Origin: Fimbriimonadaceae bacterium
GTDB taxonomy: Bacteria; Armatimonadota; Fimbriimonadia; Fimbriimonadales; Fimbriimonadaceae
Assembly (NCBI GenBank): GCA_019638795.1
Contig: JAHBTB010000012.1
Span: 1-64,000, forward strand
Direction of reading: 5' to 3'
Length of the DNA: 64,000 nucleotides
The notes beneath the pieces are model-generated. The model saw nothing but the letters and a program-made list of their open reading frames with translations. It was not told where the DNA came from and did not search any database. How positions within the stretch are numbered: the first letter of the stretch is position 1; each line of letters begins with the position of its first letter. Made by a program: the position numbers and the translations under genes. Shown piece after piece: positions 27,301-34,867 of the stretch.

Positions 27301-27477
27301 GCGGAGAACCGCGGTGTCGACCCTGACGTGGACATCGACGACCGGCCCGACCTCTTGGCCAAGGGTGAGGACCCGCAGTTGGAGAAGGCGGTAGAGATTC
27401 TGATGAAGAAGCTACCCGCCACACCGAAGAAGGCCGAACGCCCGCCGTTCCCCACGGTGGGTAAAGGCGGAAACTGA
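24316..27477 (+). CDS. Tricorn-like S41 protease
   Basis: 1053 residues, the size of Tricorn proteases. An N-terminal hydrophobic segment may be a weak signal. Two beta-propeller regions follow (about 20-310 and 315-600) with PD40 repeats such as SPDGRQIAFLGQYDG and WSPDGETVAYISDRSG. The C1 helical domain contains WEQIFWETWRYERDEFYDKDM-type sequence (about 655). Then come a PDZ domain (about 755-830) and the S41 core, with nucleophile Ser about 938 in NQHAGSGGDLFPY and GKRTWGGLVGI after it. Tricorn degrades peptides released by other proteases. A Lys/Glu/Pro-rich insert (about 530-545) separates propeller from core. It ends with a strong terminator. Confidence 0.92.
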   Translation: MLITSICFAAALQPGGTEVRLARYPSVSGDHVVFAYASDIWLADRRGGPARRLTAHPGSEGLPKLSPDGRQIAFLGQYDGGQDVYVMPAEGGAPKRLTYDPNSKILLGWTPDGKIAYSSTDGSLTNRMLRLWLVSPEGGMPEWTPVPEVANASFSPDGTKLAYNRALSFNYNWRRYRGGTQGRISFWDFKTGSYSEIPAGREQNYFPMWIGDSVYFISDKTQQNLNLYRYDTKSKRVEQVTRFSDGDIKWPSTDGKTIVWERNGRIESFDVASKTVSGFTPTVLSDETALRPRYMSVGDQVDSMALSPSAKRFLVTARGEAFSVPARNGETRNLSNTQGARETNVDWSPDGETVAYISDRSGEDRIYTEPQMGGKAEELAIPAGHSVRRFSFSPKGDSIIYVERNNGVFVHNLKSGANEQVIPDEAEVASFDMSPDEKWVVYTKTGPNLLADVYFYEVATKKTTKVFSGDFNSTPVTFDLSGKYLYLVSSRTFGYFPTDLEVTLAQKNTARVYAVPLSADQTNPLVPEGDEEPGKEKPAKAEPSGDVKVDLQGMEQRMFPLPYPPGEYVGLIGINNGVLVFTPSGSTIFNFASRTPQPFIQNFQNVTVNASRTKALYSQGDNVFLVDVKPNVQPGEGRTSLANVGYVVDPAKEWKQIFWETWRYERDEFYDKDMLGIDWAAIGKKYAALLPSVGHRSDLQYILGLLIGELGTGHSYLQNPPELGADLPRQPMPSMLGADYEVVNGKIRFKKILRGNNYMPSAYGPLGATGVHVADGEYLLAIDGEPVDAKTGIGPALLGKAGKQVVLSIGKTTDLGAARQVTVRPIPSESSLRYETWVEERKALVAKLSGGRIGYMHVPDTNLAGITGFVRGMTSQAGKEANIIDERYNGGGFIPTFFVEYLQRRATNIVAPRHGNLAPLPNSLEGPMVMLINQHAGSGGDLFPYLFKKAGLGPLVGKRTWGGLVGINGYHGLVDGGGVTAPGFGIFDPDTKQWIAENRGVDPDVDIDDRPDLLAKGEDPQLEKAVEILMKKLPATPKKAERPPFPTVGKGGN

Positions 27478-27486
27478 ATCTGCCCA

Positions 27487-27521
27487 GGCGGGAATCGTCC
27501 TCAGGCGATTCCCGCCTTTTT
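27487..27521 (+). terminator. Intrinsic terminator after the Tricorn-like gene
   Basis: An 11 bp perfect stem GGCGGGAATCG / CGATTCCCGCC with an 8 nt loop, followed directly by TTTTT. It starts 9 bp after the stop codon. Confidence 0.9.
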
Positions 27522-27568
27522 ACGAGGCTGACCCTGCCTTGGGACGCCGACAATCACACGGGGTCTCC

Positions 27569-30382
27569 ATGGCGGAACAGTTTGATTGGTCAGCAGTGCT
27601 GGAGCGGATAAAGGGGGACGGCGAACCAGTCCCCGCCGTCAAACCAGTGGCGAGCAACGGGGTCGGTAAGGTCGACCCGGTGGTCGCTCCGCCAGCTCCG
27701 CCAGCCCCGCCGGCCACAACCGCCCCACCGGCACCGCCGGTTCCGATGCCGCCGGTGGCCGAGACACCGCCGCCGCCCGTGGCCGTGGAGCCGTCTCTAG
27801 AGGCCGGCCCCCTCGCTTGGGACGAGGACGACATCCCCGCGCCGGTCGAGGTCCAGCCGGAACGGCCGAGGGAGTTCGCCCCGGACCCTGTGATCGCCCT
27901 GGACTGGGACGACGAGACACCTGCCACCCCGGAGCCACTGGGCACCGCCACCGTCGCCGACGTACCGCCAATGGAAGTCGTGGAGGGCCCGCCGATGCCG
28001 CCGGTCCCGGCCACGTCGGTCGAAAACCCGTCCTCTGACGAGACACCCGCCGCACCGGAACCATTGGGCACCGCCACCGTCGCCGACGTGCCGCCGATGG
28101 AAGTCGTGGAGGCCCCGCCGATGCCGCCAGTACTAGCCACGTCAGTAGATGAACAGTCCTCCGTGGTGGTCGAGGCACCTCCGGCCCCGGTATGCCCGCC
28201 CGAGGCTGCCCTTGAGGCCGAGCCGGTCATGGCCCCGCCGGCCCAGCCCGCCGACGAACGGCCCGCGATCAAGCTGTTGCCCACGGCCTTTGACCGGGAA
28301 CTCGGCACCGAAGCGGAGGCTGAGCCGGTGGCGGACGACGCCCCGACAGCCCCGGCCACTTTTTCGATGTCCGACCTTGACGCGCTGAAGTCCGGGCCGG
28401 CCCCAGCGGTCGAGCCGGGGCCCGCAGTCGTGGCGGAGTGCTTGGAAGCGGCCTCCGATCTGGACGAAACCAGCACCGTGCCTGTCGAGGAAGCCTTGCC
28501 GGACTCGGCGGAGCCGGCCGTCGCCGAAGTCAAGGCCGAGACAAAGCCGACGCCCAAGAAGCCCGCCAAGGCCAAGGCCGAAGACGCTCCCAAGGCTCCC
28601 GAACTCAAGCTGGTCAAGCGAGACGGCCCGACGAGCTTCGGGTTGTCGGACAAGCGGCTGGGCGCCGCCTTGCTCGACGTCAAGGCAGTGACGCGCAAGC
28701 AACTCGAGGAGGCCCTCGCCCAACAGGTCGAGACCGCCGAGCCTCTGGGCAAGATCCTCGTCAGGAAGGGTTTGGTCACCGTCGCCAAGGTCCTCCAGGT
28801 CGTCGCGATGCAGCGTGGGCTCGACGCCTGGGACTTGGAACTTGACCCGCCGAAGCCAGATGCGACGGGGCTGGTCCAAGGCGAGACGTGTCAGCGGCTC
28901 GGCGTCCTTCCCGTCGCCGTCCGTGGCGACCTCCTCGTCCTCGCAATGGTCGACCCGGACGACACCGCCGCCGTCGACGAGGTCAGGAAGGAGGCCGGGT
29001 TACGGGTCCAGCCGGTGCTGGCCGACCCCGAACGTCTCGCCGCCCTCGTCCAACGGAACTATCACCTCGACGCACGCTCGTCGTCGGTCATGGACACCTT
29101 GGTCGACCAAGCCTTGAAGACAGCGAAGGAGAGCGGCCATGCCAACACCAAGGAGCGGGCCACCGTCACCGAGGAAGAGACCCGGCCCGTCGTCGGGTTT
29201 GTCAACCAGATCATCCACGACGCGATCCGGATGCACGCGAGCGACATCCATATCGAACCGCGGTTCGACCGCGCGGAGATCCGCTACCGGCTCGACGGCC
29301 AGCTGATGACGATGCGCGAAGTGCCCCAGGCCCTGGTCCCCATGGTCACGACCCGGCTCAAGATCATGGCCGAGCTTGACATTGTCGAATACCGTGTCCC
29401 GCAGGACGGACGCATCTCGTTGCAACTTGGCAAGAACACGATCGACCTGCGTGTCAGTTGCCTGCCCTCGCTGCACGGACAACGCATCGTCATGCGTGTC
29501 TTGGACAAGAGCATCGGCCTGCGCCGACTGGACGAACTCGGGTTCGACGCCGAGAACCTGACCATTCTCCGCTCTCTGGTGGAGAAGCCCTACGGCCTTC
29601 TCTTTGCCACCGGGCCCACGGGCAGCGGCAAAACGACGACGCTCTACGCCGCCATCCAGGAAATGCGCCGCGACGGGCAGAACGTGATGACGTGCGAAGA
29701 CCCCGTCGAATACGACCTCGAAGGGGTCAACCAGTCTCAGGTGAACGAGCGGGTGGGCCTGACTTTTGCCGAGCAGTTGCGCGCGATCCTCCGACAAGAC
29801 CCGGACATCGTCCTCGTCGGCGAGGTGCGCGACCACGAGACCGCCGAGACCGCCGTCCGCGCCGCGATGACCGGACACATGGTCCTCAGCACCCTGCACT
29901 GCAACGACGCGCCCAGCGCCATCGCCCGGCTCCTCGACCTCGGCGTGGACCCGTTCCTGCTCAGCACGTCGCTGATCGGCTCGATGTCACAGCGGCTGGT
30001 CCGGCGTCTTTGTGCCGTGTGCCGGCGTGAAGAGGCCCCCACCGACGAGGAGTCGGACATGATGGAACGCCACTTTGGCGTCCAAGGGGTGGACAGCATC
30101 TGGCACGCGGTCGGCTGCGACAAATGCCACAACACCGGCTACAAGGGCCGGGTGGCGGTCAGCGAGATCATGCCGGTGGTCGAAGAGATCGCCGCCCTCA
30201 TCGCCGCCCGCGCCTCCCTGGAGCAGATCCGGGCGTCCGCGGCACTGTATGGCTACCTGCCCATGCAGAGTGACGCCATGGTCCGTGTCGCCCGGGGCGA
30301 GACGTCTCTGGAGGAGGCGCGACGCACCGTGTTCTTCGACACGATCCAGAGGAGGGACAAGCCGCGGAGCATCGCGGTCTGA
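27569..30382 (+). CDS. pilB: Type IV pilus / type II secretion assembly ATPase
   Basis: 937 residues, about 350 longer than typical PilB. Residues 1-345 are a disordered Pro/Ala/Glu/Val-rich extension containing a 42-residue tandem duplication. An MshEN-type N-domain (about 360-505) follows, with two LGKILVRKG-like repeats. The ATPase core has Walker A GPTGSGKTT (682-690), Asp box, Walker B ILRQDPDIVLVGEVRD and His box STLHCNDA. A zinc tetracysteine motif lies at C815/C818 and C850/C853. It powers pilus extension with the platform protein PilC (36094-37296), 5.7 kb away. The ATG at 27569 is preceded by GACAAT 14 bases upstream. Confidence 0.93.
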   Translation: MAEQFDWSAVLERIKGDGEPVPAVKPVASNGVGKVDPVVAPPAPPAPPATTAPPAPPVPMPPVAETPPPPVAVEPSLEAGPLAWDEDDIPAPVEVQPERPREFAPDPVIALDWDDETPATPEPLGTATVADVPPMEVVEGPPMPPVPATSVENPSSDETPAAPEPLGTATVADVPPMEVVEAPPMPPVLATSVDEQSSVVVEAPPAPVCPPEAALEAEPVMAPPAQPADERPAIKLLPTAFDRELGTEAEAEPVADDAPTAPATFSMSDLDALKSGPAPAVEPGPAVVAECLEAASDLDETSTVPVEEALPDSAEPAVAEVKAETKPTPKKPAKAKAEDAPKAPELKLVKRDGPTSFGLSDKRLGAALLDVKAVTRKQLEEALAQQVETAEPLGKILVRKGLVTVAKVLQVVAMQRGLDAWDLELDPPKPDATGLVQGETCQRLGVLPVAVRGDLLVLAMVDPDDTAAVDEVRKEAGLRVQPVLADPERLAALVQRNYHLDARSSSVMDTLVDQALKTAKESGHANTKERATVTEEETRPVVGFVNQIIHDAIRMHASDIHIEPRFDRAEIRYRLDGQLMTMREVPQALVPMVTTRLKIMAELDIVEYRVPQDGRISLQLGKNTIDLRVSCLPSLHGQRIVMRVLDKSIGLRRLDELGFDAENLTILRSLVEKPYGLLFATGPTGSGKTTTLYAAIQEMRRDGQNVMTCEDPVEYDLEGVNQSQVNERVGLTFAEQLRAILRQDPDIVLVGEVRDHETAETAVRAAMTGHMVLSTLHCNDAPSAIARLLDLGVDPFLLSTSLIGSMSQRLVRRLCAVCRREEAPTDEESDMMERHFGVQGVDSIWHAVGCDKCHNTGYKGRVAVSEIMPVVEEIAALIAARASLEQIRASAALYGYLPMQSDAMVRVARGETSLEEARRTVFFDTIQRRDKPRSIAV
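27911..28162 (+). repeat. 126 bp tandem duplication inside pilB
   Basis: Two units start with GACGAGACAC at 27911 and GACGAGACAC at 28037. Both encode TPA-x-PEPLGTATVADVPPMEV followed by VE-x-PPMPPV-x-ATSV. Unit 1 and unit 2 differ mostly at synonymous sites, so the duplication is old enough to have diverged yet the peptide is kept. Confidence 0.85.
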
Positions 30383-30408
30383 GGCAGTCGGCGACCGGAG
30401 CCACCTGC

Positions 30409-30414
30409 TACCAT
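30409..30414 (+). promoter_or_regulatory. -10-like element before the DUF899 gene
   Basis: TACCAT ends 9 nt before ATG 30424; no ribosome site. Confidence 0.4.
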
Positions 30415-30423
30415 TGAGAGACC

Positions 30424-31125
30424 ATGGCCGAAGAGCCCGTCGCCCACCCGCCAGTTGTCAGCCGTGACGAGTGGCTGGCCCTGCGGCGCGAGCACCTCGT
30501 GAAAGAAAAGAACTTGACCCGGGCCGCCGACCGGCTCCGCGCGGAGCGACGCCGCATGCCTATGGTCGAGGTCGCCAAGGCATATGAGTTCGACGGTGCG
30601 GAGGGCAAGGTCGACTTGCTGGGGCTGTTCCAAGGCAACCGCCAACTGATCGTCCAACACTTCATGTTTGGGCCGGACTGGGAGAAAGGGTGCCCCGCGT
30701 GCACCGGACACGTCGACCAACTGGGCGACCTTTCCGACCTCGGCCAACGAAGCACCCGCTACGTCATCGTCGCCCGGGCGCCACTTCCGAAACTCCAGGC
30801 CTATTGGGCCGAGCGAGCCTGGGACTGGCCCGTCTACTCCAGCTTTGGAAGCGACTTCAACTATGACTTCCAGGTGACCCTCGACCAAAAGCGAGGCCTG
30901 AGGACCTACAACTACCGGGAGTGGGACGACCTGGAAGGCGAGATGCCCGGGTTCAGCGTGTTCTTCCAAACGAACGGTGTCGTCTACCACACATACTCCA
31001 CCTTCCAGCGAGGGGTCGAGTCGCTCACCGACTCGTACGGGCTCCTCGACATCACACCGTACGGCAGGCAGGAAGACTTCGAAGACTCCCCGGCAGGCTG
31101 GCCCCAGCGGCCGACCTACGGATAG
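30424..31125 (+). CDS. DUF899 thioredoxin-like protein
   Basis: 233 residues of the DUF899 family, which has a thioredoxin fold. The family core is clear: LVKEKNLTRAADRLRAERRR at the N-terminus (about 20-40), GNRQLIVQHFMFGPDWEKGC (about 76-95) with a CPAC pair in the redox position, and FGSDFNYDF (about 140). The C-terminal third ends GLLDITPYGRQE. It is cytoplasmic, and no substrate is established for the family. The ATG at 30424 sits nine bases after TACCAT. It converges on rnpB. Confidence 0.9.
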   Translation: MAEEPVAHPPVVSRDEWLALRREHLVKEKNLTRAADRLRAERRRMPMVEVAKAYEFDGAEGKVDLLGLFQGNRQLIVQHFMFGPDWEKGCPACTGHVDQLGDLSDLGQRSTRYVIVARAPLPKLQAYWAERAWDWPVYSSFGSDFNYDFQVTLDQKRGLRTYNYREWDDLEGEMPGFSVFFQTNGVVYHTYSTFQRGVESLTDSYGLLDITPYGRQEDFEDSPAGWPQRPTYG

Positions 31126-31156
31126 CGGCGAACAACGGAAACGGGGCCGCGAGAGG

Positions 31157-31481
<325 letters not shown>

Positions 31482-31486
31482 GGCCC

Positions 31487-31506
31487 ATTAAACCCGCTGG
31501 TACCAT
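31487..31506. promoter_or_regulatory. Divergent -10 elements for rnpB and the GT41 gene
   Basis: Minus strand: TTTAAT (31487-31492) ends 6 nt before the rnpB 5' end at 31481, exactly the expected spacing. Plus strand: TACCAT (31501-31506) ends 9 nt before GTG 31516. The rnpB case acts as an internal check, since its RNA 5' end is set independently by helix P1. Confidence 0.6.
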
Positions 31507-31515
31507 GGCTCCGCA

Positions 31516-33237
31516 GTGATAGGCCCGGCGCAGATTGTCCGGCTGATCCAGGCAGGGCACCTGGACGAGGCGGTGCGCGCCGCCCGCCAATGGGCGGGGA
31601 CCGCCGCGGACGACCCGGCCGCCTGGCAACATCTTGGCGTCGCCCTCGCCCACGCTGACAAGACCGACGAGGCGCTTGAGGCCTTCGACAAGGGTCTCAC
31701 CGTCGCGCCGCACCATGCCGAACTCCATGCCGAGAAGGGCTTCGCCCTCGTCGCCGCCGGCCGCTTTGACGAGGCGGCGGACTGTTACCGGAGGGCCATG
31801 GAACTCGGCGACCATCCCGTCTTTCGCAACGGCCATGGCAACGCCCTGCTCCAGTCAGGAAAGCCGTTCGCCGCGGCACGCGAACTTGAAGTCGTTGTCC
31901 GCGAGCACCCCGACTTCCCTCCGGCCTGGTTCAACCTTGTCCAGGCCCGGCTCCAGGGCGGAGACAGCGCCGGCGCCCGGCGGACCGCCCAAGAGCTTGT
32001 CCGACGCGCCCCCCGCGACTACCACGTCCGAGACGCGGCGGTGTGGCCGCTCCTTTATAGCGACGACGTCACTCCCGAGGAACTTGCCGCGGGGCACCAG
32101 GTCTTCGCCGGCCTCCTTCCCCGACAACGTGACCCACGCCAGTTCCCCAACAACCGCGACCCCGAGCGCCGGCTCCGAGTGGGGTTCGTCTCCCCCGACT
32201 TCCGCGAACACTCGGTCTACCGCTTTGTCTGGCCCGTCTTCGAAGCGTTGGCCTCCCAACCGGTCGACGTCTATGCCTACGCATCGAGCTCGAACGAGGA
32301 CCGCGGCACCCAGCACATCGCGTCGTTGGCCAAGAAGTACGTCGATGTCACCGCGATGCGCCCGGAGCAACTCGCGCGGCAAGTGGCCGCAGACAAGATC
32401 GATATCCTGGTCGACCTCGCCGGGCACACGTTTCTCAACCGTTTGGTGGACATGTCGGTTCGTCTGGCCCCAGTGCAGGTGACGTGGGTCGGTTACCCGT
32501 GCTCGACCGGAGTGCCGGCCATCGACTTCCGCGTCGTCGACCACCTCACAGACCCGCCGGGCTCATGGATGACCGAGTCCCCGCTTGTCCTGAACCCATG
32601 CTTCCTGTGCTTCGGGCCACCGGCCGACGCACCTGAGCCTCGTGACGAGACCGAGGGCCCCACCTTCGCGTCGTTCAACGTCCTTGCGAAAGCGACGCCC
32701 ACAACCATCGACCTCTACGCCCGGTGCCTCCAGGCGTCGCCAGGATCTAAGCTGATCCTCAAGGCCCCCGTCCTCGGCGAAGAGGAGTGCCGGTCCAACC
32801 TTTTGGCCAAGTTCGCCGACCGCGGCGTCGACCCTCGCCGCGTCGAGTGCCTGGGCCGCCTTGAGCGCTATGCCGACCACCTCGCCTTGTACAACAAGGT
32901 CACCGTCGCCCTCGACCCCTTTCCCTACCACGGCACGACGACGACCTGCGAGGCGTACACGATGGGCGTACCGGTCGTCAGTCTGGTCGGCCAAACCCAT
33001 CATTCCCGTGTGGGGCTGAGCCTGGCCCACGCGGTCGGGCGGCCCGAATGGGCCTGCGCCGACGCTGACAGCTACGTGGCCACGGCGGTGCGCCTGGCGA
33101 CGACCTGGGGCGAAAGCGACCGCAAGAAACTCCGGGCCGACCTTGCCGAGTCTGTCCTGACCGACGCCGACGGCATGGCCGAGCGACTCATGACGGGCTT
33201 CCGTGCCGTCTGGCGCATGTGGTGTGGTCTCCGCTAG
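31516..33237 (+). CDS. TPR protein with SPINDLY-type O-GlcNAc transferase domain (GT41)
   Basis: 573 residues. Four to five TPR units (about 1-170, such as DPAAWQHLGVALAHADKTDE) are followed by a GT-B catalytic region: RLRVGFVSPDFREHSV (about 215), VDLAGHTFLNRL (about 297), PVQVTWVGYPCSTGVPAIDF (about 318) and PYHGTTTTCEAYTMGVPVVS (about 473). These match the bacterial O-GlcNAc transferase / SPINDLY family, which adds sugars to Ser/Thr of proteins. Possible targets are pilin, or flagellin if present elsewhere. Start GTG 31516 lies nine bases after TACCAT. It ends head-on with the YgiC-like gene (4 bp overlap). Confidence 0.9.
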   Translation: MIGPAQIVRLIQAGHLDEAVRAARQWAGTAADDPAAWQHLGVALAHADKTDEALEAFDKGLTVAPHHAELHAEKGFALVAAGRFDEAADCYRRAMELGDHPVFRNGHGNALLQSGKPFAAARELEVVVREHPDFPPAWFNLVQARLQGGDSAGARRTAQELVRRAPRDYHVRDAAVWPLLYSDDVTPEELAAGHQVFAGLLPRQRDPRQFPNNRDPERRLRVGFVSPDFREHSVYRFVWPVFEALASQPVDVYAYASSSNEDRGTQHIASLAKKYVDVTAMRPEQLARQVAADKIDILVDLAGHTFLNRLVDMSVRLAPVQVTWVGYPCSTGVPAIDFRVVDHLTDPPGSWMTESPLVLNPCFLCFGPPADAPEPRDETEGPTFASFNVLAKATPTTIDLYARCLQASPGSKLILKAPVLGEEECRSNLLAKFADRGVDPRRVECLGRLERYADHLALYNKVTVALDPFPYHGTTTTCEAYTMGVPVVSLVGQTHHSRVGLSLAHAVGRPEWACADADSYVATAVRLATTWGESDRKKLRADLAESVLTDADGMAERLMTGFRAVWRMWCGLR

Positions 33238-34379
33238 ACGATCCGATGGGGGACAAACGCCGAGAGGTTGTCGGTCACCAGAGTGGCCGACTCACGGAAC
33301 CCCAGACCACAGGCGGCATGGTCGACCACCCAACTGCCGACCACCGGCCGGAAGCCGTCAAATGCCGGCGTTTCAAAGTAGGCCTGGTACACAAACGGCC
33401 CTTCGTCATATTCGCCGCCCGTCTCGTGGACGACCTTGCCGCCTCGGACGACCTGCACGTTGGCCCCCTCCCGGCCCAGCATCGGCTTGCGGACGTAGTC
33501 CGTCATTCCGTTGGGATCGTCCAGATAGGCCGGCAACAGGTACTCATGGTACGGGAACATCTCCCACAGGACCGGAAGTAACCCTTTGGTGGAAAGGAGC
33601 ATCTTCCACACGGGCTCGATCCAGTCCATCGACCCGGCCAAGCGAAGGGCGTGCTGACCGAACTCCTCCCGCACCATCCACTCCCAGGGGTAGAGCTTGA
33701 AGATCGAGAGGATCGGCCTCTCCTCCATGTCGACGAACTGCCTCTTGCCGCTGTCCCAGCCGATGTCGGCCATCGTGATCATCTCGGTCCGGACACCGGC
33801 CTCCTCGGCGGTGTCCCGGAGCACCGTGATCGTCATGACGTCCTCGACCGAGTCTGCGCAAGCAAAGTAGACCGGACTTCCCTTGAGGGCACCGGGTTCG
33901 GCGGCCAAGGCCTTCCACTTGGCGACGAGGGCCTCCCATATCGAGTTGAACTGGTCGGCGCCGGGAGAGGTTTCCTGGAGCCAATGCCACTGGACCACCG
34001 CCGCCTCGAGTAGCGCGGTCGGCGTGTCGGCGTTGTATTCGAGGAGCTTGGCGCTATGCCCGTCGTATGCCAAGTCGAACCGGCCGTAGATCGAAGCAGG
34101 GTCCTTCTCCCAGGCGTAACGGACGGCGCCCTCCTCCAGAGGGCCGAGGCCCAGACGGCCAAAGAGGTTCTTCTCGATGATGTGGTCGACCGCCTTCAGG
34201 CACATCTGCGCCAGGGTGTTGGTCGCGTTCTCGAGGAGGGCGACGTCCCTGGACCCGATCTCATAACTGGCCGACTCCTTCCAGTAGGGATGGCCGTCCG
34301 GGGTGGTGTGGAAGACCAGGCCAAGCTCCTCCACCTTGGCGACCCAGTCCACCCGCGGCGGATGCTCGACGCGTCGCAT
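33234..34379 (-). CDS. Glutathionylspermidine synthase family protein (YgiC/YjfC-like)
   Basis: 381-residue ATP-grasp enzyme of the glutathionylspermidine-synthase family. Landmarks are WKESASYEIGSRDVALLENA (about 33), YGRFDLAYDG (about 94), KLLEYNADTPTALLEAA (about 108), RPILSIFKLYPWEWMVREEF (about 230) and RKPMLGREGANVQVV (about 306). The YgiC branch binds and ligates peptide-like substrates but need not make glutathionylspermidine. It starts at ATG 34379, overlapping the stop of the small upstream lipoprotein gene by one base, which resembles the ygiB-ygiC arrangement of E. coli. Confidence 0.9.
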   Translation of the reverse strand: MRRVEHPPRVDWVAKVEELGLVFHTTPDGHPYWKESASYEIGSRDVALLENATNTLAQMCLKAVDHIIEKNLFGRLGLGPLEEGAVRYAWEKDPASIYGRFDLAYDGHSAKLLEYNADTPTALLEAAVVQWHWLQETSPGADQFNSIWEALVAKWKALAAEPGALKGSPVYFACADSVEDVMTITVLRDTAEEAGVRTEMITMADIGWDSGKRQFVDMEERPILSIFKLYPWEWMVREEFGQHALRLAGSMDWIEPVWKMLLSTKGLLPVLWEMFPYHEYLLPAYLDDPNGMTDYVRKPMLGREGANVQVVRGGKVVHETGGEYDEGPFVYQAYFETPAFDGFRPVVGSWVVDHAACGLGFRESATLVTDNLSAFVPHRIV

Positions 34380-34741
34380 CAGCCGCCGAAGCCGCCCCAA
34401 CCTGAAGCTGAACCACCAAATCCTCCCCGGGTGACGCCGCCCGACCGGGGAGCAGAGGAGGGCGACGCGGACGGCGCGGTCGAAGGCCCCGCGCCGGCTG
34501 TGCCTCGGCTTCCGCCAAAGACGGGGAAGTACCCACCGACCCGGCTGGAGGACGACCGGTGGTAGACCCAATGAGGTTCGGCGGTCGGCCCCCCGCCGTT
34601 GGCGACGCACTCACTGTCAGGGCGGCGGACGCCGAGCCGCGACTCGCAGACCCGGGTAGACCCGGAACCACAGCCGGCGGCGAGCAGGGCCGCACCCATC
34701 GCCGCCACAAGTTTGGCGGGGACCTCACGAGAGCGTTTCAT
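34379..34741 (-). CDS. Small glycine/serine-rich lipoprotein (YgiB-like partner)
   Basis: 120 residues starting at ATG 34741. An N-terminal lipobox, LLAAGCGSGS, predicts lipidation at the Cys after about 22 residues. Two further cysteines (VCESRLGV and SECVANGG) are followed by a Ser/Pro-rich stretch and the C-terminus GGVTRGGFGGSASGWGGFGG. The C-x-C layout and the RGGFG-type tail recall YgiB/DUF1190 lipoproteins, which sit next to YgiC homologues. CACAAT ends 6 bases before the ATG, so the operon mRNA would be leaderless. Confidence 0.75.
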   Translation of the reverse strand: MKRSREVPAKLVAAMGAALLAAGCGSGSTRVCESRLGVRRPDSECVANGGGPTAEPHWVYHRSSSSRVGGYFPVFGGSRGTAGAGPSTAPSASPSSAPRSGGVTRGGFGGSASGWGGFGG

Positions 34742-34747
34742 AAGACT

Positions 34748-34753
34748 ATTGTG
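34748..34753 (-). promoter_or_regulatory. -10-like element before the YgiB-like gene
   Basis: CACAAT (minus strand) ends 6 nt before ATG 34741. Confidence 0.4.
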
Positions 34754-34854
34754 ATACACGTCGGCTGCGGTCACCACGTTGTGGCCTTCAATGTGCCCTT
34801 GGCCCGTCGCCGACCAAAGCCTCTCCTTGCGTGGTGGTTTCAGGATCGGAAAGG

Positions 34855-34860
34855 TATGGT
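34855..34860 (+). promoter_or_regulatory. -10-like element before the M29 aminopeptidase
   Basis: TATGGT ends 7 nt before ATG 34868; no ribosome site. Confidence 0.35.
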
Positions 34861-34867
34861 TCAACCC

